Source of the DNA: Amia ocellicauda
Lineage: Eukaryota > Chordata > Actinopteri > Amiiformes > Amiidae
Direction: 5' to 3'
Assembly: GCF_036373705.1 (NCBI RefSeq)
Contig: NC_089858.1
Coordinates: 13,608,501-13,672,500, forward strand
DNA: 64,000 nt
Numbering within the stretch: position 1 is the first letter of the stretch; every line of letters begins with the position of its first letter. The translations under genes and the position numbers were made by a program. Below are positions 20,991 to 61,953 of this stretch, piece after piece. Below the pieces are notes generated by a model that searched no databases, had not been told where the DNA came from, and saw only the letters and a list, made by a program, of their open reading frames with translations.

Positions 20991-23900
20991 TGAGCACTCA
21001 AAGAAAAAAAAAAAAATCTCCAAAAATAAAAAAATATATATATAGGGAAAAGAATGACAGTGCAGAAAATGCAGGAATGCTAATTGTAGCATGGAATTAC
21101 ACTGTAATAAATAAAGGTAACAGACTACAATGACAACCTGCAGGGAGGCTGGCGTACGGAACAGAACCAGGGCCACGGAGCAGCTGCGGAGGCGGTAAGG
21201 GACAGAAACAGAAAAGCCAAGGTTTGAGTGCGTCAGTTGCTCTAGAAGTGCTCCTCTCCACCCCCCACCCCACATTTTCTGTACATGGTCTCTTCTCACA
21301 ATAAAGCACTGGAATCTGGCCCGTGTGCGAGATCAGCAATTGCATGATATTCACAGGCATAACACGGGCACACACTGAGGACTGTATAGAGAACCAGGTA
21401 TACTGTGTAGCGCACTGCATGCTGGTCCTTGCCGATAATGCTCCACAGATACAGCACTGCCCTACCGCTCAGGACAACCAACACAGCCAGATGAGAAGGC
21501 TGAGAAAACGGGACTCAATTACTCAGCATTTCAATTAAGCTCTATGGACACCTTTCCCTGTCTGTCCTTCACTAGCCAGCACTCTGAACCCTGAGCCACT
21601 CCACTCAGGCTGTGGTTTTAATTTTAGTGGACGATAACAACAATCGTCCTAATCGTGATAAACACTCTCAGGCCCCATTCCTTCCATGAAAGACCCTTCC
21701 CCCACTCTGTCCTCGGGCCTGCACTGCGAGGCCCACACATCACGCTGCTTCAGACACCGTATTTCAGATTTCAGTATTTCGAAATTGGAAACTGTCGAGG
21801 GCTTCTATACAGTTCTATCTGAAGACCTGGCCAGGCCGAATTTGGAAGGCAATCTGCGTGTGAAGGATAATCAGGATCTCTGGGCTCCAAAACAAACAAA
21901 ACCACACATTTGCAAAACTTTAATTTCTACACAAAGCCACCCCTGTTACCCAGAAGCACAGATAAAGGCAGGCTCAGATAGGTGCGAGCTGTGCCACTGT
22001 CACCATCACGGTCGCTGCCAGAGGCGCTGCAGCACAGAGTGTATCCGGGAGCCTCATCAGGATCAATGTACCAGCTGCTCACCAAATGGGACACCCACAC
22101 TCTACAAAGCTGCAACACCCTTAAAACCCACTGACTGACACACCTCCCTCGCTCTCTCTCTGCCCACCAGTCTGTAAAAAAAAAAAAACTACAGCATCAA
22201 GGAACTGTGCACTGACGACAGGACACTTACCACCTGACTTTCTAATGAACCTGTCATGATACCCTCTTCATAAGAACACAAACTGTGGCTACCAACTAAC
22301 AAAGACCCAAATCCCTACCACTCCCAATCGCTGCCTATGAGAAAAAGGGGGGAGGGGGGGGGTTTGGTCAAACTAGCGCAAACAAACGACCGACCACACC
22401 TGACCAACCGAAAGCTACAGCAGGGCTTCACACTTGCACGCTGGCAGATCGGCAGACTGTTCAAGCAATGCTGTCCCAGAATGCACAGCACCAGGTACCA
22501 TTGCACAGCCTGTTAGTCAAGCTGGGCTACACTGCTCACTGGACTGCAGGAGAGCATGGCAGACAGATTCCCAGGACACCTAACACATCGGCGCCACACG
22601 ATTGTTGGATTGGTATGTTTTTTTTCCCCCCAGAACAGAAAGTCATGGAGCAATTCTAGAGCCACTGGTCCCTATTAGACAGTTTCTCAGGAAGGAAAAG
22701 AACAAGGAAAAAAATGATATGCATCAATGCACATGAACACACAAATATCAATTGATCTTTTTAAAATACAAATTTAAAAATTAGTTTTGAACTGTCCCAT
22801 CAAAACCCAGCAGCCCTGTGAGGAGCAGATCGTGGGCGACTCGCATCCCCGGGTAGCACCTGGGAATCAATAGCCCACATACATAAGGCTTTTAAGAAGC
22901 AGGAATGGTGAAGCTCTCAGAGTGCGTTAGTGTGAAATCTGCAGGAAGAGTGAGCACGGATGAAATCGGTCAGTTGCATTGAAATCCCCTTAATTTACAT
23001 ATTCCGTGTGCCTCTCCCCAAGTGTTCTTTGTAAGAGTGATAGAAGATACCAGCTTAATGTGATGAAATCCTTAAACCCCCACACCACAAGTGGTTGGTC
23101 ATTAATATACTGAAGGGTGAACATGTTTTGTGCAAACAGATGCCTGGTTTCTGGTCTAGGAGGTGCCCTGGTCACTAGTGTTTTTAATCCTTGATCTAGC
23201 TGTTGATAAACAGACCCCCCACCTCCCACCAAGTGATTCAAGTGAGCAAAGCTAAGATGTAAATATACGTCTGCAAAAAATCAGCACAAAAAAGGTTTTT
23301 GCAATCTTGCTTCATAAATTTACACAACGTCTGAGGGTTTGAGAGGGGTTGGGGACCCCCCCAAAAAAAAAAAAAAAAACTCCCATGGTGGGTAAACACT
23401 GTACACCAAGTTGAAAAAGAAAAAAAGCAAAAGGCCCTCTGTTGGCAGAGATGTGAATGCATCAGCCCAGCACACAGCCCAGCACACGCTCCTCCAGCTC
23501 TCGGCTGCACGGACACACCGAGGATCCCCACTGCCCGGGCCTTGGCATCATCATCATCATCATAACAGGAGGAGACAATCTCCTTCTTCCACCCCCCCAC
23601 CCAGTCTATTCTGTAATCATTTGGGTAACCGAGCCCGGTCTCCCAAGGTACACGTAGCATTTCACCAGTGACAGGTTCCATTACACAGTGACACCACATG
23701 CACTATAGCGTGTTAGTGTTACACTCCCCCAGGGTCCACCGGCACTCCCCTAACCCTGCTGCGCCCCGCCGTGTTAGTGCATCGGAGGGGCCGTGGAGTC
23801 AGTTGTCATGGTGCACAGTTACCCTCCCAACTATAATCCTACTGACTGTTACAGTATAGACAGATCCATTTTCTTAAAAGAAAAAAAAAAAATTGAAACT

Positions 23901-24837
23901 ATTCATTTTGCTTCTCCTTCTGCACCCCTGGTGGCCCGAGTCACCGCCGGTGTGCGGACAGGCTCCTGCACGCCTCTCCCCCGCCTGGGAGCGTCGTTTG
24001 GCAGACAGAGCAACCAGGCAGGCAGGCAGACAGACAGGTTGGGGTTAAAATAATCATCTTACATCGGAACAGTGTCCTCTGGAGCACAGCTGCTGGGACA
24101 GGCAGGCAGCGACCACCCAGTGCCACCACCCAGCAGGAGGCAGGAAAGCCCCCCTCGCAGGACTCACGCACACATCTCTTCCTGATAGTGTCCCATTCCA
24201 GCTGAGTGACAACAGGCAAGGTAGGAGAAACAGGAGCAAGAGAGGGAGAAAGGAGGAAGGTGACCTGTGTGTTGTCCATATTAGTCTCTCTCTCTGGTCA
24301 CACTCCACTGCACTGCAATGCATTCCTGGTCTGCTGGTATCGGCCAGGCGGGCTCTGCCACTCGCATCACCCTGAACAGCAGGAGAAAAGATCGAGGGGT
24401 ATATAGTGTATAGTGCTATAAAAGAAAAAAAAAAAAAAAAAAAGTAAAACTTCCTCTCCTCAAGTCAGCTCTGCTTACACAAACCCCCCCCGGGGGAGCC
24501 TAGGAGAATAGGAGAGTGGATCCTGCTGCACTGAAGCAAGGGTCAAAGTGATTTCTGTTAATAAAATAATTATAATGATTAAAAAAAGAGGAAGGAAAAA
24601 AAAACCTAACGAGAAAAACGGAAACGGAAACCAATTCATCCATCTGTAAGTTGACCCTCCAGAACGTCACTCTGCGATTAATAAAAATGCATAAAAAATA
24701 GAATAAACCTTTCCTCTTTTCCTTTCTTTCCTGCTCATTTGCCTTAAAAAAATCTAAACAAAAAAATAAAGCATTTAATTGTTTTATTCCTCCATTTCTT
24801 CGTCTGTTATCCTTTCCTCTCGTTAATGTTGCTCGTC
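20991..24837 (-). other. Probable long 3' UTR of niban2
   Basis: The stretch runs 3.8 kb downstream of the niban2 stop and has no exon I can support. It contains A-runs read as T-runs on the transcript (21003-21017, 22177-22188, 23362-23379, 24424-24442), a CAT/ATC triplet run at 23548-23563 and a (GGCA)n/(GACA)n stretch at 24015-24037. Several short ORFs on both strands look like nothing known. Confidence 0.4.
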
Positions 24838-54106
<29,269 letters not shown>

Positions 54107-54434
54107 GGTGTCGATCCCGCAGCTCTGGGATCGGACTGAAGAAGCGGCAGACCCCCGGTGAGCCCCGTCGGCTCTCCGCACACGGCTCGGGGAACAAGAG
54201 AGAAAGGAAAAGCGGGGTCCCCACAACTGCACAAATATCCGCAAGTCAAACGAACCGAGTCAAAAGACGTCAGTCTGGTGGGGTGAGTGTCCTCCTCCCG
54301 CTCCCCTGACAAAGTGAAGTTTGGCGTAGAAACGTGGATGGATATATCGGTGTAGAAACGCAAGCGCACGTCTGGCGGTGCTCCTGCTCCCGAGTGGCCG
54401 CGGCTGCGCACGTCTCCGCTCCGGGGTGCAGACA

Positions 54435-54465
<31 letters not shown>

Positions 54466-54532
54466 TGTGGAGCTGCTCGGCGCGGCGGCGGACACACCCT
54501 CGCTGTGACTCAGTACTAGTTGAACGTGTTGT

Positions 54533-54568
<36 letters not shown>

Positions 54569-54905
54569 CCTCCGCTTTCTGTTTTTTTTAAGCAGTTCCG
54601 AAGGTGTGGTTAGACTGAAAAGCAAGAGCTCAGACAGAAGACTACTTTTACTCCTCTCTCTCATTAAAAAAAATAAGGAGGGCTCTAACTCATGATTCAC
54701 CCCCTTCAGTGAAGTCCTGGTAAACCCATTTCACAAGGCTGATCCTGGGCGGTCACTGCACCCCCTGCAGTAACTGACTCAAGTGACCCTTGAGCAATAA
54801 TACACATTTTGTATTATCAGTTGAAAGTATTTTTTTCTCTCTTCTCTTTATCACATTTTCAACATACAGTAAATATAACTTTCTTACTCATGCAATATAT
54901 ATGTA

Positions 54906-56492
54906 CAGTGAGGGAAAAAAGTATTTGATCCCCTGCTGATTTTGTACATTTGCCCACTGACAAAGAAATGATCAGTCTATAATTTTAATGGTAGGTGTAT
55001 TTTAACAGTGAGAGACAGAATAACAGCAAAAAAATCCAGAAAAACGCATTTCAAAAAAGTTATAAATTGATTTGCATGTTAATGAGGGAAATAAGTATTT
55101 GATCCCCTATCAATCAGCAAGATTTCTGGCTCCCAGGTGTCTTTTATACAGGTAACGAGCTGAGATTAGGAGCACTCTCTTAAAGGGACTCTCCTAATCT
55201 CAGCTCGTTAACTGTATAAAAGACACCTGTCCACAGAAGCAATCAATCAATCAGATTCCAAACTCTCCACCATGGCCAAGACCAAAGAGCTGTCCAAGGA
55301 TGTCAGGGACAAGATTGTAGACCAACACAAGGCTGGAATGGGTTATAAGACCATCACCAAGCAGCTTGGTGTGAAGGTGACAACAGTTGGTGCGATTATT
55401 CGCAAATGGAAGAAACACAAAATAACTGTCAGTCTCCCTCGGTCTGGGGCTCCATGCAAGATCTCACCTCGTGGAGTTTCAATGATCATGAGAACGGTGA
55501 GGAATCAGCCCAGAACTACACGGGAGGATCTTGTTAATGATCTCTAGGCAGCTGGGACCATAGTCACCAAGAAAACAATTGGTAACACACTACGCCGTGA
55601 AGGACTGAAATCCTGCAGCGCCCGCAAGGTCCCCCTGCTCAAGAAAGCACATGTACAGGCCCGTCTGAAGTTTGCCAATGAACATCTGAATGATTCAGAG
55701 GAGAACTGGGTGAAAGTGTTGTGGTCAGATGAGACCAAAATCGAGCTCTTTGGCATCAACTCAACTCGCCGTGTTTGGAGGAGGAGGAATGACCCCAAGA
55801 ACACCATCCCCACCGTCAAACATGGAGGTGGAAACATTATGCTTTGGGGGTGTTTTTCTGCTAAGGGGACAGGACAACTGCACCTCATCAAAGGGACGAT
55901 GGACAGGGCCATGTAGCGTCAAATCTTGGGTGAGAACCTCCTTCCCTCAGCCAGGGCATTGAAAATGGGTCGTGGATGGGTATTCCAGCATGACAGTGAC
56001 CCAAAACGCACAGCCAAGGCAACAAAGGAGTGGCTCAAGAAGAAGCACATTAAGGTCCTGGAGTGGCCTAGCCAGTCTCCAGACCTTAATCCCATAGAAA
56101 ATCTGTGGAGGGAGCTGAAGGTTCGAGTTGCCAAACGTCAGCCTCGAAACCTTAATGACTTGGAGAGGATCTGCAAAGAGGAGTGGGACAAAATCCCTCC
56201 TGAGATGTGTGCGAACCTGGTGGCCAACTACAAGAAACGTCTGACCTCTGTGATTGCCAACAAGGGTTTTGCCACCAAGTACTAAGTCGAAGGGGTCAAA
56301 TACTTATTTCCCTCATTAACATGCAAATCAATTTATAACTTTTTTGAAATGCGTTTTTCTGGATTGTTTTGTTGTTATTCTGTCTCTCACTGTTAAAATA
56401 CACCTACCATTAAAATTATAGACTGATCATTTCTTTGTCAGTGTGCAAACGTACAAAATCAGCAGGGGATCAAATACTTTTTTCCCTCACTG
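54906..56492 (+). mobile_element. Full-length Tc1/mariner-type transposon (1,587 bp)
   Basis: TA target duplications flank the element at 54904-54905 and 56493-56494. Both terminal inverted repeats are of the CAGTGAGGGAAAAAAGTATT type, with an inner direct repeat, and the internal palindrome (about 55134-55230) is imperfect. It shares the subfamily of the deleted copy at 5925-6876, including the same unusual residues [20 protein letters not shown] in the transposase. It sits 800 bp upstream of niban2 in the niban2-stxbp1 interval. Confidence 0.97.
55272..56285 (+). pseudogene. Tc1 transposase with two nonsense codons
   Basis: One continuous reading frame of 337 codons runs from [20 protein letters not shown] to NKGFATKY and is broken by stops at 55545-55547 and 55914-55916, with no frameshift. 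The N-terminal helix-turn-helix region, the DDE triad contexts ([35 protein letters not shown]) and the C-terminus are all present. After RVWRRRN three residues seem to be missing relative to related elements. The catalyst would be a DD34E enzyme cutting at TA sites, and this copy is dead. Confidence 0.95.
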
Positions 56493-56569
56493 TATGTATT
56501 ATATATATAATAATATATTCTGCCCCCTGCTATGTTCTTATTGCTTATTGTGATCCCTGATTGTCACAC

Positions 56570-56652
56570 TGCACTTGTGATGCTTTGAAAATGTTTCTTG
56601 TGAAAACTGTAAGTCTGAAGGCGTCTGCTGAGACAAGAATAATAATAACAAC
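56570..56652 (+). repeat. SINE 3'-tail fragment with TAA-repeat end
   Basis: The order is actgcacttgtgatgctttg, then aaaactgtaagtctgaaggc, then gtctgctgag and an AATAATAATAA tail. It matches the tail modules at 370 and 57083. Confidence 0.5.
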
Positions 56653-57082
56653 CCAAATTAACTCATTACATATATTGGCCCATTAAAGAAGCTTAAAACA
56701 TCCTTTCAAATCCAAGAGGGTTTAATCTTCCAAATAACTCTCCAAGGGAAACAACACAAAACATTACACCCTAACAAACTGTAGTACAATGCAATGCAGA
56801 ACAATGCATTATAATACAACCATGCTAATTTAATTTGCTATTGTCATCGGCAGGCTTTTCACAGCCGAGAGCCCCTGCCCTGCCCTCCTCTGCCCCGGGA
56901 GGGGAATCTCAAACACATGCCCGACAGGCTGAGTCTCCCGCTGATGTTTCGGGCGGTGCCGGGTTCGCCTGCGACGCTGCAGTGACCACTGGCCACACGG
57001 GGGTCGGAGTCAGGACTCCAGTTGTCTGCTGTACGCTTGATCTTGCCGTACCTGGATCCTTTGAAATGTGTGCATTTTAAGA
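56653..57082. other. Intergenic DNA with a small GC-rich patch
   Basis: The patch at 56855-57060 is GC-rich and carries a chance 81-codon ORF (plus, 56835-57080). I recognise no protein or element in it. Confidence 0.4.
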
Positions 57083-57165
57083 TGATTGTAAGTTAGCCTG
57101 CGTAAGCAAGCCATCTGCTAATAAAAGAAACATAAATAAATTAATAATAATAACAACACTGGTCG
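57083..57165 (+). repeat. Second SINE 3'-tail fragment with TAA-repeat end
   Basis: The stretch reads attgtaagttagcctgcgta, then agccatctgctaataaaaga and an AATAATAATAACA tail. This is the same tail family as at 56570, more diverged. Two such tails within 600 bp suggest an insertion hotspot. Confidence 0.5.
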
Positions 57166-58480
57166 TAGTTACAGCCTGCTGTTGAAGCACTCTAATTTTA
57201 ACCATATGAAGAGGAACAAACTAGTCCCCTATTAATAGAACTGGCAGGACTCCATGGCATTCACACAAACGGAGAAAGGAAAAAAATCAACATTTTTGCA
57301 GTTTGAGGTCGCAGCGCTTTGCCAGGACTAACCAGAGACTTATAATACTGCTGTGTTGCTTTCTGCCTCACATATGGAGAATAATTTTCTTTAAAAAAGT
57401 GGTGGTGTATCGTTGGAGTAGCAATTAAGAGACTGTTTGAAAACACACCACTGACTTTGTTGAAAATGAAGAAAGCACACTGCTCCCATAGCTGTCGGGG
57501 AGAGTCATTTTTCAGAAATAAATAAACAAACAAATAAATGTTGTGTTTTGAAAGGGTGGTTGAGATCAGTGATTGGACTTTCTTTTTGTACCTAGTGCAG
57601 TTAAAGAGTAATGAACAAACTCAAGCAAGCCCAATAAAGGTGTGTGGCAAAGTGCTGCTGAATACATCTTTCTGTTTATCTATACTCATGTCTACCTATC
57701 ATTTAACTATGTTGGTTTATAGATCAAACTTTGACATTTTCACACTGAAAATAAAATGGTTGAACAAGCACTATCAGTTTGAAGAGTTCCCTCAAAGAGT
57801 AACTGTCTGACACTTAAACACACACACACACACACCTTGGAGTGCTAATATTTGTATGTGGAGAGGGTGGTGTGGAGCCTCCCTGTGTAGATGGCAGTGT
57901 GGGGAGCGCAGCCTGGTAGACCCGAGTGTGCACAAACACACACACACACATAAACACACACTTACATTCGCACACGCACACAAACATTCACACACACTCA
58001 CTTTGTTCTGGAATGAAGTAAGAGCTGGAACAAGTTGGGACTCGCACCCTGTAGCAGCTACTAACGAACAACTCCAACAGAGGAGATAATCTCAGACACA
58101 CCCTGCTATCAGAAGAGCACTGATGATACTGAAGCAGAGAGCCATAAGACACCAACACTCACACACACACACTAACTCACACACCGCATGTCAAGTTCTA
58201 AGGGCTGTGCGCTTGAGAGGATATCCTGTACTGTGCTTCCCCCTTGTGAACAGTCTGTATTATATAATTATTGGATGAAATGCGAAAGTCTATTAAATAT
58301 CAAAACATGTTACAATAACATGCCGTAATATTTAGTGTTTGTAACATATTTCACATAGTACACATACATAATTATTCAATGTATGTTTAACTGCATAATA
58401 ATAATAATAAAAACAATAACAATTATCATCAGCATCATCATTCAGTGGAAACAACCCCCAAGACTTATTAAGCCATTGTT
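57166..58480. other. Intergenic DNA with (CA)n tracts
   Basis: Simple CA-rich runs occur at 57819-57835, 57930-57995 and 58161-58172. Short ORFs show only biased composition, and nothing else is recognisable. Confidence 0.5.
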
Positions 58481-58514
58481 ACATGATACGTGTGCGTGTG
58501 TTGAAGTTTTGTCC

Positions 58515-59035
58515 CTGTTTTTTGTGGATAGGTATGATATTTGCAGTTTTCCAATCAATTGGCACATCCCCTTTTCTAAGAGTCATTTGGAATATTTAAG
58601 TTAGTGGCCTATAAATAATTTCCCTCATCTCTTTAAGTACTGTTGGAAATATCCCATCTGGCCCAGGTGATTTGTTTGTTTTTAATTCTGCTAGTCCCTT
58701 TAGTACCTCCTCCTCATTTATTACGATCTCTCTTAGGATTTGACTGGACTGATTGTTAACCTGTGGCATGTCATCTGTTTTTTCTTTTGTGAAAACCTCT
58801 GTGAAATACTCATTTAGAACATTTGCCACATCTTGTTCGTTTTCTAAGATTCTTCCATTTATGCCCTTTATCTGCTTCACTTCCCCTTTATTGACCTCTT
58901 GCTGTTGTAGTATTGAAAAAAGCCCTGCATTAGTTTCTTTGTTTCTTTCAATTTCCCTCTTTGCTTTCCTGATCTCTTTCTTAACATCTCTTTGCAGTTC
59001 TAGATATTCTTTGTATGTTTTGTATTATCTTTTGT
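58515..59035 (-). mobile_element. LINE reverse-transcriptase fragment (CR1/L2-like clade)
   Basis: On the minus strand a 94-codon frame (58880-58596) contains VLNEYFTEVFTKEK, LAELKTNKSPGPDGIFPTVL and KEMREIIYRPL. It is followed in another frame by GDVPIDWKTANIIPIHKK. These are the N-terminal palm and finger motifs of non-LTR reverse transcriptases (NKSPGPDGI, DWKxANIxPIHKK). Upstream, toward 59035, a Lys/Glu-rich linker continues. It is truncated at both ends and frameshifted near 58590. Confidence 0.85.
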
Positions 59036-59465
59036 ATTATACTGTAATACTGTAAATGGTATGGTACTGTATACTAGTGTAGACTATTCTAATGATCTGT
59101 ACTATAATATACTGCAGACATTTCTAATGATATGCACTGTATTGTGTAAACAATATACTTTCTGAGGTTACAACAATTAAGCCTACTACGACTCGCCTCT
59201 GTTCTCTAGGACACGCCCCTGTCCACTATGACTCGTTCTATCGCATTCGACATGCCTGCCTCTACATACGACACGCCCAACGATCCTCTGTCTAAACAAG
59301 ATAGTCACCTCACCCTTTTCTTCTGTCTTTGACATTCGATTCATTATTGGATTGCAAGTAGCAATTGCGGTGGCACGTTTCTCCCTGTCTATATAACTGA
59401 AAAGCATCCTCATTTCACATTCCAAGCATTCTCTTTCAAAAACAATTGCATGTTTTAACACAATG

Positions 59466-59700
59466 TACCTGGGGCCGGTTGCACCAACATAGACTGTATT
59501 CGAAACTGTATACTACCAAACTTTTACCATACTACAAATGAATATACTACTTCCAATATGCATACTGCATACAACTGAGATGTTGGAATGTAATACATGT
59601 AGTATGGTAAAACCATCTTTCCATAGACCATAGTCTTACTTAGTCAATCATGGGAATTTTAAGACACCTGAGGAAATTAAAAAAATATATATATGGTGGA
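59466..59700. other. AT-rich stretch with an inverted repeat, possible MITE remnant
   Basis: It begins ggggccggttgcaccaacat, a motif reminiscent of fish DNA-transposon termini. It contains a 'taccatactac' segment near 59527 mirrored by 'gtagtatggta' near 59600. No matching far terminus was seen, so the class is undetermined. Confidence 0.25.
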
Positions 59701-59774
59701 TGCACGGCTTCTCTCAACCAGCGACGATCCCAGTTAACTGAAAATGTGTGCTAATTATTTAAATACTTATTTTC

Positions 59775-59775
<1 letters not shown>

Positions 59776-59818
<43 letters not shown>

Positions 59819-59820
59819 GG
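59776..59820. repeat. (TAA)n microsatellite
   Basis: About 14 tandem TAA units form the tract. It may be the tail of an eroded SINE, but no body is visible. Confidence 0.93.
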
Positions 59821-60229
59821 TAAATTCCAACGAACTTGTAGAGTGTCACACAACTCCCCACGAAGCGTGTTCTCCTGTGTGGGTAGGGGCTGACAGGCTG
59901 ACAGTAAAAATACAGGGATGTCCAGAGTCCAAAAGTAGGGTAAAAAAAAAAGATGCTGTTATTTACAGTGTCCTGTACACTCTTTAAACAGAATACTATG
60001 ACTAACTATTTTATATTTATATATATTTACAGTGAACATCAGACAATACAGCAAGTGTTCACCAACAAGAAAACAAAACAAAATAAAACAACAAGAACAA
60101 AAAGTAAATAAACAGGAAACAGTACACAGAAAAAAACAAGAAACAAAACTCTCCCAGTACTACAATATCTCTCCTTCTAAATATCACTCTACTCCTCTCT
60201 CCAGAACACTCCTACTACTCTCTCCGGTA

Positions 60230-61190
60230 GCACACCCATTAGTACAGGGAAATCCCTCCCCAATCAACCTCATTAGGTAGATGTTCCACCACCCCCACCC
60301 TTACCAGAAAAGCTTAGTCATTGATGGTGATGGTCACTTCCACCACTGGATATGTTTTGCTGTCCCCATGCACACACTGAACCTTTACCCCTCCTGATAG
60401 CCAATACCAGCATCTGGCATATGACATCTCTTAACTAAGGACCATTAACTTCCTGTATCCACCAAAGCCTTAAGAGGCTTCAAATTCACAAGAACATCCA
60501 CACATGGAGGCACAGTCTGCATTTCATACGTCTCAAACTCATCCCTAGGCACATATCAGTAGCTAGCAAGTGTAGGTATTTTAAGTGGGCAAATAGCTGC
60601 TTTATGCCCTGGTTGTTAAAAGTAGAAACAGATCAATGACATGTTTCTCCCCTCACTCCCCCTCTCAAGTTGCTTAGCTGTGGCGCAGGTCGTTGAGGTG
60701 GCCGGTTAGGCTGAACGGCTGGCCGTGGAAGGTTCCACCTTGCATTGCAGTACTGACCCGCCAGTCTAGCAGCTGCCAGGCCATTCTCCGGCTCATGTTC
60801 TTTAAACCCAGGTTCTCACGTCTGAAGACAAGACTCTGAGTAACTGCTCCAGGATGACCGATCTCTTCCTTGGTGCGCTGTCTCAGCCCTCGCAGCTCAT
60901 CCTGCAGGCCCTCCTCATGCATTTGCTGAGCAACCAGGAAGTCCTGGAAAAAGGAAACCAGCTCCCCGGTCTCTGCAACGGTCTCCTTCTTTGGTCTCCG
61001 CTGTCTCACCAGGACATTGGGATGCACAGTTTCCTCCTCTGATGTGGACATGGAAGCATCCAGGTCCTTCTGTTGTGACCTTGTCTTCCTGCCTCCACTC
61101 GCCATATTGCAATTGTGGATCTCTTCGATCTTGGAAAGTTGAAAGTCTGGACTCTTTCACGGACTGTATCCCACTGCTGACACCAACTGT
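60230..61190 (-). mobile_element. Ty3/gypsy-type LTR retrotransposon relic: primer-binding site, gag, zinc knuckle, protease
   Basis: Reading the minus strand, a TTGGTGTCAGCAGTGGGAT block (61187-61168) resembles the primer-binding region of fish gypsy elements. A gag-like 143-codon frame follows (61105-60674, MASGGRKTRSQQKDLDASMS). Next comes a degenerate CCHC knuckle (QPGHKAAICPL, near 60590) and a retropepsin active-site motif ALVDTGS (near 60460), with further protease-like sequence to about 60260. Stops interrupt the knuckle, the linker and the protease. Reverse transcriptase, RNase H and integrase are not visible, so this is a dead 5' fragment. Confidence 0.75.
60674..61105 (-). pseudogene. 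gag-like ORF of the gypsy relic
   Basis: The frame of 143 codons is rich in Lys, Arg and Glu at the N-terminus (TRSQQKDLDASMSTSEEET), with a predicted helical stretch (ELVSFFQDFLVAQQMHEEGL). The family is inferred from its position between a primer-binding-like site and a knuckle/protease region, because gag proteins diverge fast. It ends in a stop before the knuckle, so it is truncated. Confidence 0.6.
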
Positions 61191-61464
61191 CATTTGTACA
61201 GGTAATACATCCATCAAAATGGCACTGTTAGATCTATCTGTTATTGTTTAACCTTCTTCTTTAATCTTTCTACAAATAACAATAAAAACAGAGATAAACA
61301 AGACCGTTTCCTACCAAAAGGACAAGGTTTAATCATAATAATGTCCCAGGCATCTGGTGTTTTAGCCGTGACAACTCATTCTGGATCTGCGCACTAACAA
61401 CGAGCTCATCCCCAGCTAGTTTGCTGATTTAAGTTCATTGCAGTTGACCCAATAGGTTCTAGAA
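61188..61464 (-). other. Possible 5' LTR remnant of the gypsy relic
   Basis: On the minus strand the stretch ending ...AAATGACA immediately before the primer-binding-like site would be the 3' edge of a 5' LTR. A start at TG is plausible near 61442. No second LTR was found to confirm the borders. Confidence 0.25.
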
Positions 61465-61570
61465 CAGTGGTTCCCAATCCTGGTCCTCGAGACGCAAGGG
61501 CCTGCTGTTTTTTTATCCACCCACAATGAACTAAAACCTTAATTTAACATTGACTTTTAAAATTTAAATT
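61465..61570. mobile_element. hAT-like MITE left-end fragment
   Basis: The stretch begins cagtggttcccaatcctggt, the same end type as the MITE at 16938, and continues into AT-rich interior. The right end is missing. Confidence 0.4.
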
Positions 61571-61953
61571 AGTAAAAGCTGAAGAATTTTGGTATCTATA
61601 TACTTTTGTATTCAACCTGATGTCTCCAATAGTTTAAAATTCTTAATAAGCTGCGAGCAGACCCAGCCCCTCCCCCAGAAAATTTTGAAAATTAGACTCA
61701 CAGAATAGCCTTTGAAACACTTTACGAGCATGACATTTCTCTAGTTCATGTTGAGAAAATACAAAAACAATTATAGATAAATTAAAAAACATTAAGATTA
61801 TCTGAAAAATGAACACTTTGAACTCTCAGTAGATATTAATTAGTGTCCAGGGACTTTTGTGAATACGGCTTGAACCGGTTAAGTTCACTAAAAGTGAGAG
61901 GGGAGTGTACACGGGACCTGGCATCTGTCACATCGCGATGTTTGAGTAACTAG
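61571..61953. other. AT-rich intergenic DNA
   Basis: I see nothing recognisable in this stretch. Confidence 0.4.

Noticed and set aside
23541-23563. CAT/ATC triplet run as a possible His-tract coding exon
   Set aside because: It sits in the putative niban2 3' UTR with no splice signals and no conserved flanking residues.
59186-59461. 91-codon minus-strand ORF between the LINE fragment and the TAA repeat
   Set aside because: It might belong to a mobile element, but no motif was recognised and the composition is unremarkable.
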